Source of the DNA: Caprimulgus europaeus
Lineage: Eukaryota > Chordata > Aves > Caprimulgiformes > Caprimulgidae
DNA: 64,000 nt
Direction: 5' to 3'
Assembly (NCBI GenBank): GCA_907165065.1
Contig: OU015550.1
Coordinates: 4,995,501-5,059,500, forward strand
In this document: positions 1 through 18,423 of the stretch, in pieces
Numbering within the stretch: position 1 is the stretch's first letter
Layout of the letters: every line of letters starts with the position of its first letter
The notes under the pieces: model-generated
What the model was told of the DNA's origin: nothing
Database searches by the model: none
What the model saw: only the letters and a program-made list of their open reading frames with translations
Translations under genes and position numbers: made by a program

Positions 1-2330
1 GTTGTCATCTTACCTTTGGCTTTACTTCTGATGCTCTTGTAGATGAGATTGATACTAACCTGCCTGGTGGACTGCTGGTTCAGAGAGACAGTGCTGCTGG
101 TTTACAGCTTTGGGGGACAGGCTGCATCTTTTACCAACACTTTGGGCTTGTTTACCTATGAGAACCAGCAGAAATTCAGCCCAACTATCATTTAAAGTGG
201 ATTAGTTGAACTCTGCTCAGTCAGATTTTAAATGGCCTTTGGTTTGGTTTTTTTTTCTTAGATAATTTGCTTAGGAAGTAAGCAAGTTAAAAAGATTTGA
301 TTCAGTTTAATTGATCCAAGTTAATTTTATACCTGTGGTTAATTCAGGGTGAGTTTCCTAGCTGTTCCTGCACAGACAGATGGCCAGAAAGGAACAGGGA
401 CCACATCCCGCAGCGATCCTGGGAGAAGGGGTGACTCTGTGCCTCGTTCTTGCCTGTCTGCCCAAAACCTGCTGGCACTGTTTCAGACGCTCCTGAGCCC
501 AGTGGCATGGGCTGAACCCATCCCTTAGGTGTGGGCTGTCTATTGAGGACACCCCGCATCCCTTAGCTCACAGGTCCCCTGGTTCCCCAGTGACCATGGC
601 ACAAAATCACATCTTTTCCCAGGTCACTTGCCTGCCACCTCTCATCCATCAAACGAGTAAGCTGCAGCCAGGTCCCAGCCCTGCTCACTACCCCGTGAAA
701 GCCAGCCCTCCCTCTCCAGTCTTCAGCAATGAGATCATCGCTGGCTGCCTGAGCACGCTGGGATCCCTGCGCTGAAATCTGCATTAGGCGTAGCCAGGGA
801 TTGTCTCTGTGCAGCTCAGGGAAAGGGCTTGGTGAGGAGCAGGATTCGGGGGCTCACACTGGGACGTGGCAGGTCCTGCCCTGCTGCAGTGTTCCTCCTT
901 GTTCTGGGGAAATCACTGCAGGGTGCCTGGAGGACACCAGCGCTTTGTGGCAGGGCCCTTGGACCCTGGAGGTCTTGCTAACGTGGAGGGTGGCTGTGAG
1001 GGTTAGATGAGAAGGGGGAGAGCTGTATGGCCACTGAGAAGGGGACAAAATGGTCATCTCTGCTTGGTCCCACACCTTTTCAGAGGGAGTTGCATCCCTC
1101 TCTTGGGGAGGTGGTGCTTCTCCATCCCAGCACACCCAGTTAGCGCTGCCTCCTCCCTCCCAGCATACCCAGTCAGCACTGCCTCCTCCCTCCCAGCGCA
1201 CCCAGTCAGCACTGCCTCCTTCTGAGCAGCCCCTTGGAAACAGCATCCGTGTGAATCAGGAGAATCCACTTCTCTGGGGTCCAGGCGACCTGTGTTGAAC
1301 CCGTCAGGGTTTTGCTGTGCCGCTGTCTGAGTCTCTGCATGCCAGAATATTCCTCCTGACCAGCTGTTAATTACAGAGTGAGGAGCTTGAAGTGCAAGCC
1401 TCAAACTGGAGACCAGAGGGAGCTCAATGCCTTATTTTGTTCTGAATTCTTGCTCCTTTCAGGGTTTCTTGGGTTTGATGAGGCTTCACACCTGGAGTCC
1501 CAAGAGAAGAGTTACTTCTCTGAGCTGCTTTTGGTTTTCAAGAGAGCTTTTGTGCTTCTCGGGACTGTGTGTCTGGCTAAGTGCAGCAGGCTGGGGCAGG
1601 AAAGCCTGGAGTGTTTTGTTTTGCAATAGGTGACTCTGCAGCCTTTAATCCCAAACACCTTCTTCTGAGAAACCGTCACATCCCTGGAGGAAAGTACCCT
1701 GGTGTCTGTTAGTTTTGGTGGTTCTTGAGGCAGGTTTAGGTACTCATGTTTGTCAGCTCCCCAGAGGCAGGGTGCTCTGTTTTACTTCTGTACAGACCTA
1801 GCACAGAGGGATCCAGAGCCACGATCAGGCGCCTGGATGTTCCTAAAGTGCAAATCGTGTTTAGTCTAACGTGACATTAGTGAAGATAAGGCTGGGAAGT
1901 CAAGATGAATACTCACCAGAGCAAAACCCATGGTGCTGCTGCAGAGGGGTGAGCTGCTGGGCAATGCTGCCAGAGGGGCTGAGCACTGGATTGGGATGTG
2001 GGAGATCTGGGTGTGAAGCAGTTTCCCTCTCGGCATCCCCCTGCCCACCTGTCAAAAGAGATGTTCATTGCAGGGGGCTGCACGAGGGTGCTTTGGGGGT
2101 GCTGCTGAGCAGAGCTGTGTGGGTGGTGATGCACCAGGAGGCTGGAGCAGAAAGCAGGTATTCCCTCTGCCTTCTGGATGTTGAGAAGCAAGAAAACTTG
2201 TCCATGGCCCTAGAGCATCTCTAGACCTCCCTGCCCTGCTCCCTCTTTCTTTTCTCTAAAGAAAGTGCCTTGGGTGTTGGCACTTCTGCTGCTACTCCAG
2301 CAGCTCACTCTCCTTTCTCTTTGTCCTCAG
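1..2330 (+). other. CDK18: CDK18 intronic/upstream sequence, no coding exon recognised
   Basis: This stretch precedes the first CDK18 exon in the window. The next exon begins in the middle of a codon (two bases of a split codon), so an upstream coding exon must exist, and I do not find it here. Family comparison predicts it would encode the basic N-terminal tail of about 41 residues. The only structure I see is a 33-bp tandem repeat at 1126-1222. Short open frames on both strands lack splice logic or recognisable protein content. Confidence 0.7.
1126..1222. repeat. 33-bp minisatellite, three copies
   Basis: Three consecutive copies of a 33-bp unit beginning CCCAGCACACCCAGTTAGCG start at 1126, 1159 and 1192. 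Copies differ by a few substitutions and the third decays at its end. Because 33 is a multiple of three, the repeat stays open in several frames and creates repetitive spurious peptides. It lies in CDK18 intronic or upstream DNA. Confidence 0.8.
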
Positions 2331-8568
<6,238 letters not shown>

Positions 8569-11500
8569 ACTTGGATCTCATGTTCCCCTTGTCACCATGG
8601 AGATCAAAGCACTGAGAAAGGAGACGGCAACACGCTCCCACCTGACCCACCGCAGAATTACTGACTCGAGCAGGATGATGCTGAAGCGCCCTTGGCTGCA
8701 GGCTCTCCTCTGCCTGCCCCCACAACCACAGCCCCTGACAGCTGCTGCTGATGGACCCGTGGCCTTTTTCCCTTCTTGTTTTCATGTTTTCCCCATCAGA
8801 CGTGAGCTGCCACCCTCTGTGCAGGTGCTCTAGTGCGGAGCTGCCCTGGGCATTGCCCGGGGTGCAGGATCATGTGCTGCCCATGGGGGATGAGCGGGGC
8901 ATGGGGGGGGTTGTGAGCAGAGAGTGGCATCTCCAAAGCTGGGCTGTGGATCATAGCACTTGGCCCAGGCAGGCATTTCTGAAAATGTACCTTTGCTCAG
9001 ACAACCTGCTCTGCACCCCCTGTTTCTTGGGGAGACATTCTGCAGCCACATTTTGAGTCAGGCATGACCCAGCCTGGCACTGGAGAGACGGCACCTGAAG
9101 CACACGAACCGGGGTACTCTCCCTTATTTGCCCTTGCCTCTGCCCACATAACCCCTCTTTCTCTCCCTGATACCTGAATTCGGACAAGGATGGAGCAGCT
9201 GGGAAGAGGGGGCTTCCCATTGCTCCCCCCAGCATCTCCCCCTCACTGCCACCGTTGGGTTTCCCAATTCAGTCAGCTGCTGCTCCCCTGAGATGTCCTG
9301 AGCCGAGAGCAAGGACGGGCTGAGCCAGCTGGTAGGGCTGTGCAGAAGCGGGGCCAGAGGAGCACTGGCTCTGTGCTGCCTTCCCGTTGCCCAGCCCTTC
9401 AGACAGCCTTTCCCAGGCCCTTTTCTCATTGCTGAGCCTGCTGCCCCCCAGCCCACCACCTTCTCTGCCATTGTCACAAGGGGCAGGATGTGGTTCCCAG
9501 CTGGCATCTCAGGAGCACATTTCCCCCGCGTCCCGTCGCTGAGCCCCGCGCGACGTGGCAGAGCCCGAGCTGCGCAGGCTCTCTGTACCAAAGTGTTGCA
9601 CACACCCACCCACCTCAGTGCATTTCTACCCAGAGGAAGGGGGAGAGGTGCCAAACCTCCCACAGCTCAGCTGTGGGGACCAGAAATAGACCCAGAGAGA
9701 AGCAAATCATCCCTCAAACCTCTTTGCCTGGCCTCTACGTTTGAAGCCAACACCAGATCGTACCAGCCCTGACTCAGATCGATGCTGTGGGACTGAGGGG
9801 TGTGCTTAGATCTGAGCGTGCTTTGCTGGCTGAGGATGGTTCCTGGTGCATTTTCCCCTCTGTACACTTCAGGAACGTGCCAAATCCATCCTGAGCGACG
9901 AGGCCCTGCTGCACCTCTCCCCCACAGCCTGCCAACAGCCTGCAACGTCGTCAAGTGTGTGAGCACTGCAAGAAGTCTCTCTACTGTATAATATTCACAT
10001 CCTTTTCTTGGCTCTCCCAATGACTAGTCCTCTCACCCACCGGTCCTCCAGCCCATGCATGTGCCCAGGACACTCTGGACTTGGCAGGTGCTGTGACTGT
10101 CACCTGGCACTGGGGCTGGCAGGACATGCTGATGTCTTAACCCGTCACGCTCCCAGCCTGGGAGGCTTTGCTCAGGGGACGGTAACTCTTTGTGCTGCTG
10201 TTCCCCATCGAGCAGGGAGCCAGGGCTGTTTTCTGCTTTGTTGTGCAGCATTTCTTCTGTGATCCTTGGAAAATGCAAAGTGTGAGGATAAATACAGAGA
10301 CCCCAGAGCTCCCCAAAGCTTCTGGAGCGACTCCTCCCTGTGCCAGTGCTCGATGTGATGCACCCTCTGAGCTTCCGCTGTCAAACCAAAGCTGTTAGTT
10401 CGGGTTTGTCCTAGACAAGCATCCAGACGTCTGCATTGTTTGAGGTTTGCCCATCCCTGCTCCGTTCCCTTCTCACTATGTCCAGCGTACAGAAGGCTGA
10501 ATAGTTCATTAATTGTTTCCATTTGATAGGGAAGAGCATGAGCAGCCATCAGCCACCAGTGACGCATTTCACCCTCACACCAGGGTAGTGTTTTGCCCGC
10601 TCTCCTACACCCGGCTCCTGCTGTGTTGGGCTTTTCAGTAGGGAGGTTCACAAAGGGAGGTGTTGGCTGGAATAAGTCTGAACTCTCACACTGTCATCTT
10701 TTCTTTCACAAAGGCATTTTATACAGGAATTTCCTTGGCACGGCAGGGATCTGTGGTGCAGACTTGCACTTCCCAGGGCAGCCAGCTCCCGTCAGGAATT
10801 AGGAGCTCAGCAGGCAGGCCAGCTCACGGACGCAGCATCTCCTGTGCCCCTGCGCCAGCACCTTCAGGTACATGGGGCGAAGAGTGCTGGTGTGTCTGGG
10901 GGGGGCAGAGCCTCCCCCGGGGTCCAGGTTGGTCCAAGGGGAGCAGGAATCCCCTCCACTCGCCCTTGGGAAGCCCATGCAGGACATGTTTGACCTGTCT
11001 TGGTGCAGTTTTCTCGCTTGGCGTTACCATCCCCATGCACTGAGACTGCCTTGGGCGTAAAGCGCGCTGGGGCAGGGGGTACCCGGCTGAGCCCTCCCAT
11101 GTTCACACCGGGGGATGGAGACAGACCACCCCAGACCACCAGATCCAGTGTGGTCTGAGCTCTGCTCCCTGTAAGACCAGTGTTCCTGCTGAAGGGCAAG
11201 GTCACCAGTGGAAAGCGCTGGGACAAAAGGTTGAGGAAAAGACCTAGCAATGACCGTGTAGATGGGACTGCTTTACCCAGGATCAGATAGCAGAGACAAA
11301 GGGCCTGTTGGCTGCTGTTTATTCTTTCATAGCCTTTGCCTTTCCTCCCACAAATCCTCCCTAAAGGAGACGCTATTATTTATTAGCCCCGTACGCCACT
11401 AACAGCCCGAATTTAAGATAACCCCTTTTGTTCCACTGCATTTAGTGGATATTTGGTTCCTATTCAGGAGGGCGATAGTGTGTGTAAATATTTGGTGCCC

Positions 11501-13455
11501 TGCTGAACAAGGTTGGATTTACTTAAGCTCCAGTCTGTGCTGCACTTGCACGTGTCGGCTGGCAGAGCCCCGAGCGCCTGATCGCCCACGGCGCGCTGCC
11601 CGCCAGAGCCTTCCCGGCTGCGAAGAAAAGGAGCTGCAAGGTTGGCAGGGAGGAGAGCCCGGAACCAAATCCCCCTTTTCCATCTTCTGGATGGTGTCAC
11701 AGTTCCCCTGAGGACTGTGGGGTCTGGCTGGGTTTATGAGGACCAAGACCCCTTGGATGCCCCAGGTTATAAAAGCCCCGAGGGAAGCCGTGCCGCGCTC
11801 CTCTGTGCAGCGGGGCTCCCGCTCCCGATGGCATCGCTCCCTGCCTGCTCCAGCAGCTCATCCCTGGGCAGGCTTTCCCCAGCTTGGAGCACCAGCCAGC
11901 TCCCAACTGGAATTTTTTTATTTTTAAAGTAGCTCTAATGAAAATGCTGGGAATGTCTGCAGCTCTCCAGCATGCTTTTCATTCTGTGGGTTCTCCCATC
12001 CATCCGCCGCTTTGCGGAGTAGCTGGCACTGCTCGCAGATGGGGAGTTTGGACAAAAGGAAACTGTTACTTTGTCTTCCAGACATTTTTCTTGCCTTTTT
12101 TTTTTTTTTTTACCAGTTCTGGTGGAAAATGGAGTTTTTTGGCTGTGCCCTCAGGAAAGGCTGTATTCTTTCATCTCTCCAGCTGATAGCTAGTTAAAGA
12201 AATGTAAGTACATAATGTAGAAAGCAAAGTCTGTGTTACAGGACAACAATAAAACTTAAGAGGCAGAGCTATTTAATTTCACCCTCTCCATACACACATG
12301 CACACGCCTTTCCTGGCCCAACCCATCGCCAGATCTATGGTAAGGTTTTCAATAACAAAACTCACATTGTATCTTGGAGACTAAGGACTAAATCAGTGGA
12401 TTTTTTCCTCTCCCTTAGACATGATAAAAAAAAAAAAAAAGAAAATAGAAGGCTGTTTTCCCAAGCTTCTCAAATGTTTTGATTGGTTTTTTTTGCCATG
12501 ATTTATCTTTGGTCAGAAATTAGGCTAGCATAAAATGGGAGCCCAGAGCTCCCAGGAGCAGGCTAGGAGCAGGCAGGTGGGAAACCATTAGAGAAAGAGT
12601 TTAACCCGCTGGACTGAGTGACATAAAAGGTTCAGTTTGTGTGTCCCAGGGCAAGGGAAGGGACCGGACCTGGGGGTGGGAGCCCTGCCCAGCCTTACGT
12701 GGCCAAACTCTGCTTTCACCAGCGTAAATCCAGTGTCCACAGCCCAGAGCACGGAGCCAGCGATGGCTGAGCGGGTCCTGCCAGGACCATCAGGTCTTGA
12801 TCCTGAAATACCAGAGGTTAAAAGTGACACGGTGTCACCTGGCCAGGGCTGTGGCTCTGCCTTCCGTGCTGCTCCCGCCGCGCCACCACTGTCCTGTCTC
12901 TCTCTGCTCAAATCTTGTACAAAATGTGTTTGGATGTCCCCTTGGCACTCCCTGCGAGCGATGTCTGGGCACAAACACTCTGAAACCCACCTTCTGGTTT
13001 CTTCTTTGCCTTCTTTCATCCTCAGCATCATGCTTGTCCTACAGCAGGAAAAATAGATCCAAGCAGCCAGGATACATGTACTGTGAATGTTCTCTGGTGT
13101 GATTCATTTGCAGAATACCAATAATATATTTAACTAGTGTTGTACAAACGAAAAATGCATTTTAAAAGAAATGATTTTAAAGATTTATTCCAAAAGAAGC
13201 AATGATTTTTTTATAGAAAGTTTTTCTGGAATAAATGGAAAGGTAAAAAAAATATTAAAATAAAGTAAAATAAAAGGTTGTATCCATCTATCAATCTTGT
13301 GTCTGAATGTTTTATAAGAATATTTCAATTTTTGTATTTCAGATGTGACATGGACTATTTTGTGGATGTGCTCATTTTCTTGCTAAGGCTAATATTACAG
13401 TTGTATTGTGAATGCTCCAGAGCCAAGATGGGACAATAAACTTTACTGAATACAG
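8569..13455 (+). other. CDK18: Probable CDK18 3' UTR / downstream region
   Basis: No splice-consistent coding sequence was found after the CDK18 stop. The distal part (about 13060-13440) becomes AT-rich and ends with a polyadenylation signal at 13435-13440, as expected for a vertebrate 3' UTR terminus. If it belongs to CDK18 the UTR is about 4.9 kb. Earlier AATAAA signals, for example at 13230-13235 and near 12247, allow shorter forms. The segment might instead include a separate non-coding transcript; a TATAAAAG at 11768 would allow that. Confidence 0.5.
13435..13440 (+). promoter_or_regulatory. CDK18: Polyadenylation signal AATAAA, likely end of CDK18 transcript
   Basis: A canonical AATAAA in context GGGACAATAAACTTTACTGA is followed by a T/G-rich stretch beginning about 30 bases later (TTTGTAGCTTTGTCC). 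It is the last good signal before the GC-richer intergenic region. Confidence 0.6.
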
Positions 13456-16400
13456 GACAGCTTTGTAGCTTTGTCCACGATGTAATTTTTCTCTCTTTTT
13501 GTTTTTTTTTTGGTAGGAGAAGGATCCACTTTGCTTTTGAGTTTCCTAGGTAGCCCTGACATCTCAGGAGTGCAGGTCCCTTAGCAGGCTCCCAAGCGGT
13601 GAGTTGCTCCGTGGTGGGTGTGCAGGGAGGGCAGGCTGCTGGGCCATGCCGTGCCGTGCCGTGCCGTGCCGTGCCGTGCCGTGCTGTGCCGTGCCGTGCC
13701 TTCCCACAGAGTCACTCTGCACAGCTGCAGCTCCAGGACACCTTTCCCTTTCCCTCCTGCTAGCGAGGCATTTTTTGGCTGCCTGTAGTAAACTCCCAGA
13801 CACAGACTTAAGCGCAGAAGGATTTTCCCACTACCTGACCTTTGCAGGAGGTTGAAACACAAGACCTCAGAAGCTTGTGCGCAATAGGAAAATGTTCCTA
13901 TTGTCCCTTGTGTGGATCCTAAGGCCCTAAACAAATATTACCATAAGCCTATCAAGCAAATAAAGCACAGAGCTGACGTGCCCAGCCCCTGGCTGCAGAG
14001 CAACTGAAGGGCAAAGCTGGGAAGGGCCAGGGGAGCCCTGTTTCTCACAACTTCAGCAGCTAAAACTCTGCCTGAGAGCAGAGCTATTCGGTGTGGCAGT
14101 CCCCTGTATGGATTCCTGCTCCTTGGCCCCTCAGTGCTGAAGAGAAGCTACAGCCACCCGGGTCCAGGGGACCTGGGAAGAGCCAGAGATAGAATATGGG
14201 GGGACCTGTGGGATCTTTGGGGCCAGACCCATGGTGTGACCCCACAGACAATGGGCAGCTGGTTTAGGGACGGGGGCAATACCCTTCACCCCCCTCCCCA
14301 GGCTGCACCTCCAGCCAGCGCCCAGCCTGCCTGAGTCACGTTCAGGCAGTGGCGTGGGCAGATCCCCAGTAACGAGCTGTTTGCCAAACCAGTTCCTCCA
14401 TCTGCCGCTCTCATTCCTCCGGTCTCACGGCAGCTGCGGGCGCTGGGACCGGGGGAATGCCGCTGAGCAATCCCAGCCCACATCCTCCGCCCACCGACCC
14501 GACCCTCTGGGTGTTCCTGGACACCCACATAGCCGTGTCCTCCCCGTTCCGTGTCCCTTAGAGGGTCCTCCTGCTTCACAAGGATGCTCAAGCCAGGTCA
14601 CCCATCACTCCCCAGATCTCCCAGTGTATCACCAAAGCGGGGATGATACCTGCTGCTCTCAGTGAGATTATTTATGTGTCATTAAATTACAGGTGCATTT
14701 CAGGAGGCTCAGCCTGGTCGTTTCATTGCATCCCGCCCTCCTCTGCCACGGTTTTAGTGCAGTAAAGGAGGAAGCACTTTGATTCCAGCTAAATTGGAGT
14801 GGGTGTGTGAATTATTTCAGTTGGACGGTAGGAAAACGTGTAGGTGAGTGCTTCCTCCTTTTAGACAAGGGTGACAAGATCTGCAATAATTGGGCTGAGA
14901 TCTCAGGCTAATGTTTGACCTTGAAGTGGAGCCAAGCTTTCCAAATCACACAGCGTGTTTTGAAACTCTTGATCCCAAAATACATGAGGTGAACACCTCT
15001 GTCGTGTGCTGCTGCTCCAGCTGCCCAGCCCAATCCTGCGGGGTTGCTGAGCATCTTGCATGCAGCCTAGAATAATTCAACCCCTCGTATGGAGAGTTTA
15101 CCACGCACTGGAAGCAGCAGCATGTCTTTTCTCAGTAAGAATCCGTGATTCAGGGTGGTTATTTATCTCTGGTTATTTATCAAGCTCACGTGGTGGTGGG
15201 TTTTTTGGGCTGAGTTACAGCTGTTGAAGGTACCAGTGCTCCCATCTCCAACTGCGCACACGGCTCTTTGGCCCATCCTGTGGTTGCTGGGATAATATGT
15301 TGAGGTTTTTGAGGGTGTCAGCCCAGATTTACCCTTTGTGGTCTCTTGGCAAATAGGGGGACAGGGGGAGAACTGTTTGGCAGTATCTCAGCCCCAGGCC
15401 CTTGGCCACAGCTGCCAACCCAAACACTGGCAAAAGCCTTGAAGGAGCCTGTCCCCAGGCACCTGCTGTCCCAAGTCCACCCATGGGGCCTCAACTGGTT
15501 CTGACCTGAGGAAATCTTTAGAAAAACTATTAGTAGAGTTGCATATCCCCACCAGCATCACAACAGCAAATCTGAGCAAAGTCTGGCTTCTGGGTTGAAG
15601 CTCGATAGAGTAGTCACTGCACAGCAGGACCGGTCTTGTTAAAGACGTGATTGCTCTGCTGGCTGAAGAGATTCACTGATACCATGTGAAAAAACCCAGC
15701 TGTGCCTCTGGCTGCCCCAGGAACGGGCAAGGGCACGGGAAGCAAACAGAAGGTGTTTCTCAGATGCTTGCAGGATCTTTTTGAGCAGCAATGGCACGCG
15801 CTGACTGGCGCTGCTCTGCTGTTCCTTCATTCATGATTTCACTTTGCAGCTTGCAGCAAGCGCAGAAGTGGGTGTGTAATTCACTGCAAGTACAACATTG
15901 ATTCCAGTTTGGAAAACAGCCTAAAGTGCCTCCTCGTGAAGCTAATTCTGGTATTGCATACACTCATAGTCCTGTGGCTTGCATTTTTATGAGCTACTTC
16001 TGAAGATCTGGGTTTCAGTATAAGGAGCCAGAGAGGATCTGTGTGTTCTTCTGCTGACTAACCCACCTACGCTTCGTTTCTTATTTGCAAGCATATCTTG
16101 CATGATTTGTGTTATCCCTGGTGAAATGGCCTGATATACTGGAAGCCAGTGTACTGGCATTTAGGCCATTGCTTAGCAAAGTGGGGTCAGCTGTGGTAGC
16201 TGGGGTGAGGGTTGTACTGAGGTTTGTAACCTCTCGTGCTTTGATGCTGCCTTTTCATCTGGGAGTGGATGCAGTGAACCTGCAAAGGTGGGGAGAACAT
16301 TGCTCAGCCATTTTATAGTTGGGGAAGTCAGGGCCCAGGGAGCTGATGCTGTCAAGTGATGGTGATGCAGTAATGGAAGCCAGGAGAAGAGTGCAGGTTT

Positions 16401-17676
16401 CCTGACTCCCTGTCTGGTAAAGGGAGAAACACGATCAACATTGAGATGAAGATTGGGGCCCCGGGGATCCACAGGTAAAGCCCTGTCAGCCATTTTCTTG
16501 GGGTGTGATTCCCAGTATTTGGAAGATAAGAATCTGCTCTTTCATCAAGTAACTCCAGCTCCTTGCACAAGGAGATGTATGGACAAAGTGAGGCAGGGGA
16601 TGACCTTCCCAGCAGTGTTTTGATTTATTGTCACAATCCTTCCTCCCCTGTCCTGTTTTGCTTGCACTTATGGATGGGGAAAGAGAAGCTGAGGTAGTCT
16701 GCAGTGGTGTGGCCTCTCAAAACCAGTTACTGCTTGGCAGGGAGAGCCAGAGGCTGTAGCTCACAGGCCTGTGCATCAGCCTCCCCTCCATCCTGCCACC
16801 CAGGCTATTAAGGAAGATGGTTTATCACGTAATGATAAAGCCTGATTTCCGGCAGCCATGCTGTTGACTCACTCCATGTCCATAAGCAAATCACTTCATT
16901 CTTTTCTGGCCCTCAGTTTCCCCATCAGTAGAACAGGTTAACAACATTGTCCCATCCTTCCAGGCAGCTGAGCTGCTTCTTTGATTGCTTAATGGTTTTC
17001 AGGTGGAGCCACAGGAGTTCTCCCTTCAGGCAATCAAGGGTTCATTGCCCACCTGTCCTCTGCTTGTGCCCACGGTCACTTTGTTCACTTCGGTGGTGGA
17101 AGAGGACACAATCCTGCTCTCCTTGCTTTAGGAAAACACCAGTGGATGCCACAGATGGGGAGGAAAGAACAAGGACTCGGATGCAATTTGGATTAGGTAA
17201 ACATTAAGCTATGTCCAGGTGGAAATGAGCACCTGGGAGCCCCGGAGCAGCATTCCTGAGGCACGGGTCACGGGAAGCGTGAGTACCTGTGCGGGGACGG
17301 CTGGCGTGGGAAGGGACCTGGTGTGCGGGCCTGGAGCCAGCCCTGTGTCATGGCTGAGCTCCATCGATTCTGGTTTGCCTGGAAAGAGTGTTCTAAAAAT
17401 TGCTAGTCTTTCCTAGCTAAAGTAGGTGAAATATTTATAAATCTATCCTCTAGAGGAGACCTTTTGCATAAGCCTCAACCACTCTGGCTTTAAAACATGC
17501 ACACACACCCCCGCAAGCCATCTCATCCTTCTCATCCAGGGAAGGGGCAACTTTAATTGTATTTTTCTGGAACAGTTGCTCCTATTTATGGGTACAGAGA
17601 CCCCAGAGAGGGTTAGCAGCAGAGACGGGGGATTTCTGGGCTTCCTCGCTTGGTTCTGCTCTCTGTTGCATCATGT
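13456..17676. other. CDK18-MFSD4A intergenic region
   Basis: No exon-like or RNA-gene structure was recognised between the CDK18 poly(A) site and the MFSD4A CpG island, apart from the pentanucleotide repeat at 13645-13700. A non-coding transcript cannot be excluded by eye. Candidate non-coding conserved patches are listed under findings. Confidence 0.5.
13645..13700. repeat. Pentanucleotide satellite (GTGCC)n, about 11 units
   Basis: Eleven consecutive pentamers run ATGCC, six GTGCC, GTGCT, then three GTGCC. It is nearly uninterrupted, so probably length-polymorphic. It lies about 200 bp beyond the inferred CDK18 poly(A) signal. Confidence 0.92.
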
Positions 17677-17738
17677 TTGGAACTGGATGATCTTTAAGGT
17701 CCCTTCCAACCCAAGCCATCCTATTCTGTGATTCTATG
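17677..17738 (+). mobile_element. CR1 LINE 3'-end fragment, sense
   Basis: The segment includes GATGATCTTTAAGGTCCCTT, CCAACCCAAGCCATCC and the terminal ATTCTGTGATTCTATG octamer-type repeats of CR1. It is a severely 5'-truncated copy. Its end lies about 455 bp upstream of the MFSD4A start codon, right at the edge of the CpG island. Confidence 0.9.
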
Positions 17739-17779
17739 TTTGCTGCTCCTGTGGCTGTAGTTCAGTGTCCCTCGTTGCC

Positions 17780-18193
17780 ATCAGGTGTGGAACCACGCAG
17801 GGGGGGTCCCAGCCGGGGGCTGCCCCACTTTTGCCGGAATTATGTGAATCCGGAGGGGATACCGGGGCGGGGGGCTCCTTTCGGCTCCTGGAGGGATGTG
17901 CTGGAGCGGGGGACGGAGAGGGGCGGCTGCGGGGTCTCCAGGGGATGGCGGGGGGCTCCGCCCCGGCCCCGCTCCGCACCGCCCCGCGCAGCCCCGGCCC
18001 CGGGAGGCGGTGGCGGCGGCAGCAGCAGCTCCCGGTCCCGGAGGCGGAGCCAGCGCCCGGCGCGGTGCCGCGGGCTCCGGAGCCACATCCTGCAATAGGC
18101 GGTAGCGGGGCCGGGACCAGAACCGGGTCCTGAACCGGGAGCGGGCGGCGCGGGAGCCGCATCGCCGTGGACGCCCCGCGCCGCCGCCCCAGG
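17780..18193 (+). promoter_or_regulatory. MFSD4A: MFSD4A CpG-island promoter and 5' UTR
   Basis: GC content and CpG density rise sharply from about 17800. The stretch holds GC boxes (CCCCGCCCC-type near 17958-17992) and lacks a TATA box. It leads without an obvious acceptor into the start codon at 18194, so the 5' UTR is probably in the same exon. The exact transcription start cannot be read from sequence. Confidence 0.7.
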
Positions 18194-18423
18194 ATGTGGT
18201 GGGACGAGCGGGTGTCGGCGCGGTTCCGGAGGAACCTGCAACCCACCCTCACCTACTGGAGCGTCTTCTTCAGCTTCGGCCTCTGCATCGCCTTCCTGGG
18301 GCCCACGCTGCTGGACCTGCGCTGCCAGACCCAGAGCTCCCTCTCCCAGATCACCTGGGTCTTCTTCTCCCAACAGTTCTGCCTCCTGCTCGGCAGCTGC
18401 CTCGGAGGGGTCTTCAAGAGGAC
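18194..18423 (+). CDS. MFSD4A: MFSD4A coding exon 1
   Basis: The exon encodes helices 1 and 2 (TYWSVFFSFGLCIAFLGPTL; ITWVFFSQQFCLLLGSCLGG) and ends after two bases of a Thr codon before donor GTAAGG. The TAA visible just after it is part of the donor, not a stop. It sits inside a CpG island. Confidence 0.96.

Noticed and set aside
12637..13056. 139-codon + strand open frame near the CDK18 3' end
   Set aside because: There is no domain or splice context. It sits in UTR-like sequence ahead of the poly(A) signal.
18167..18193. Upstream in-frame extension of MFSD4A from 18167
   Set aside because: The codon at 18167 is GTG, not ATG. The ATG at 18194 has a purine at -3 and fits the family N-terminus.
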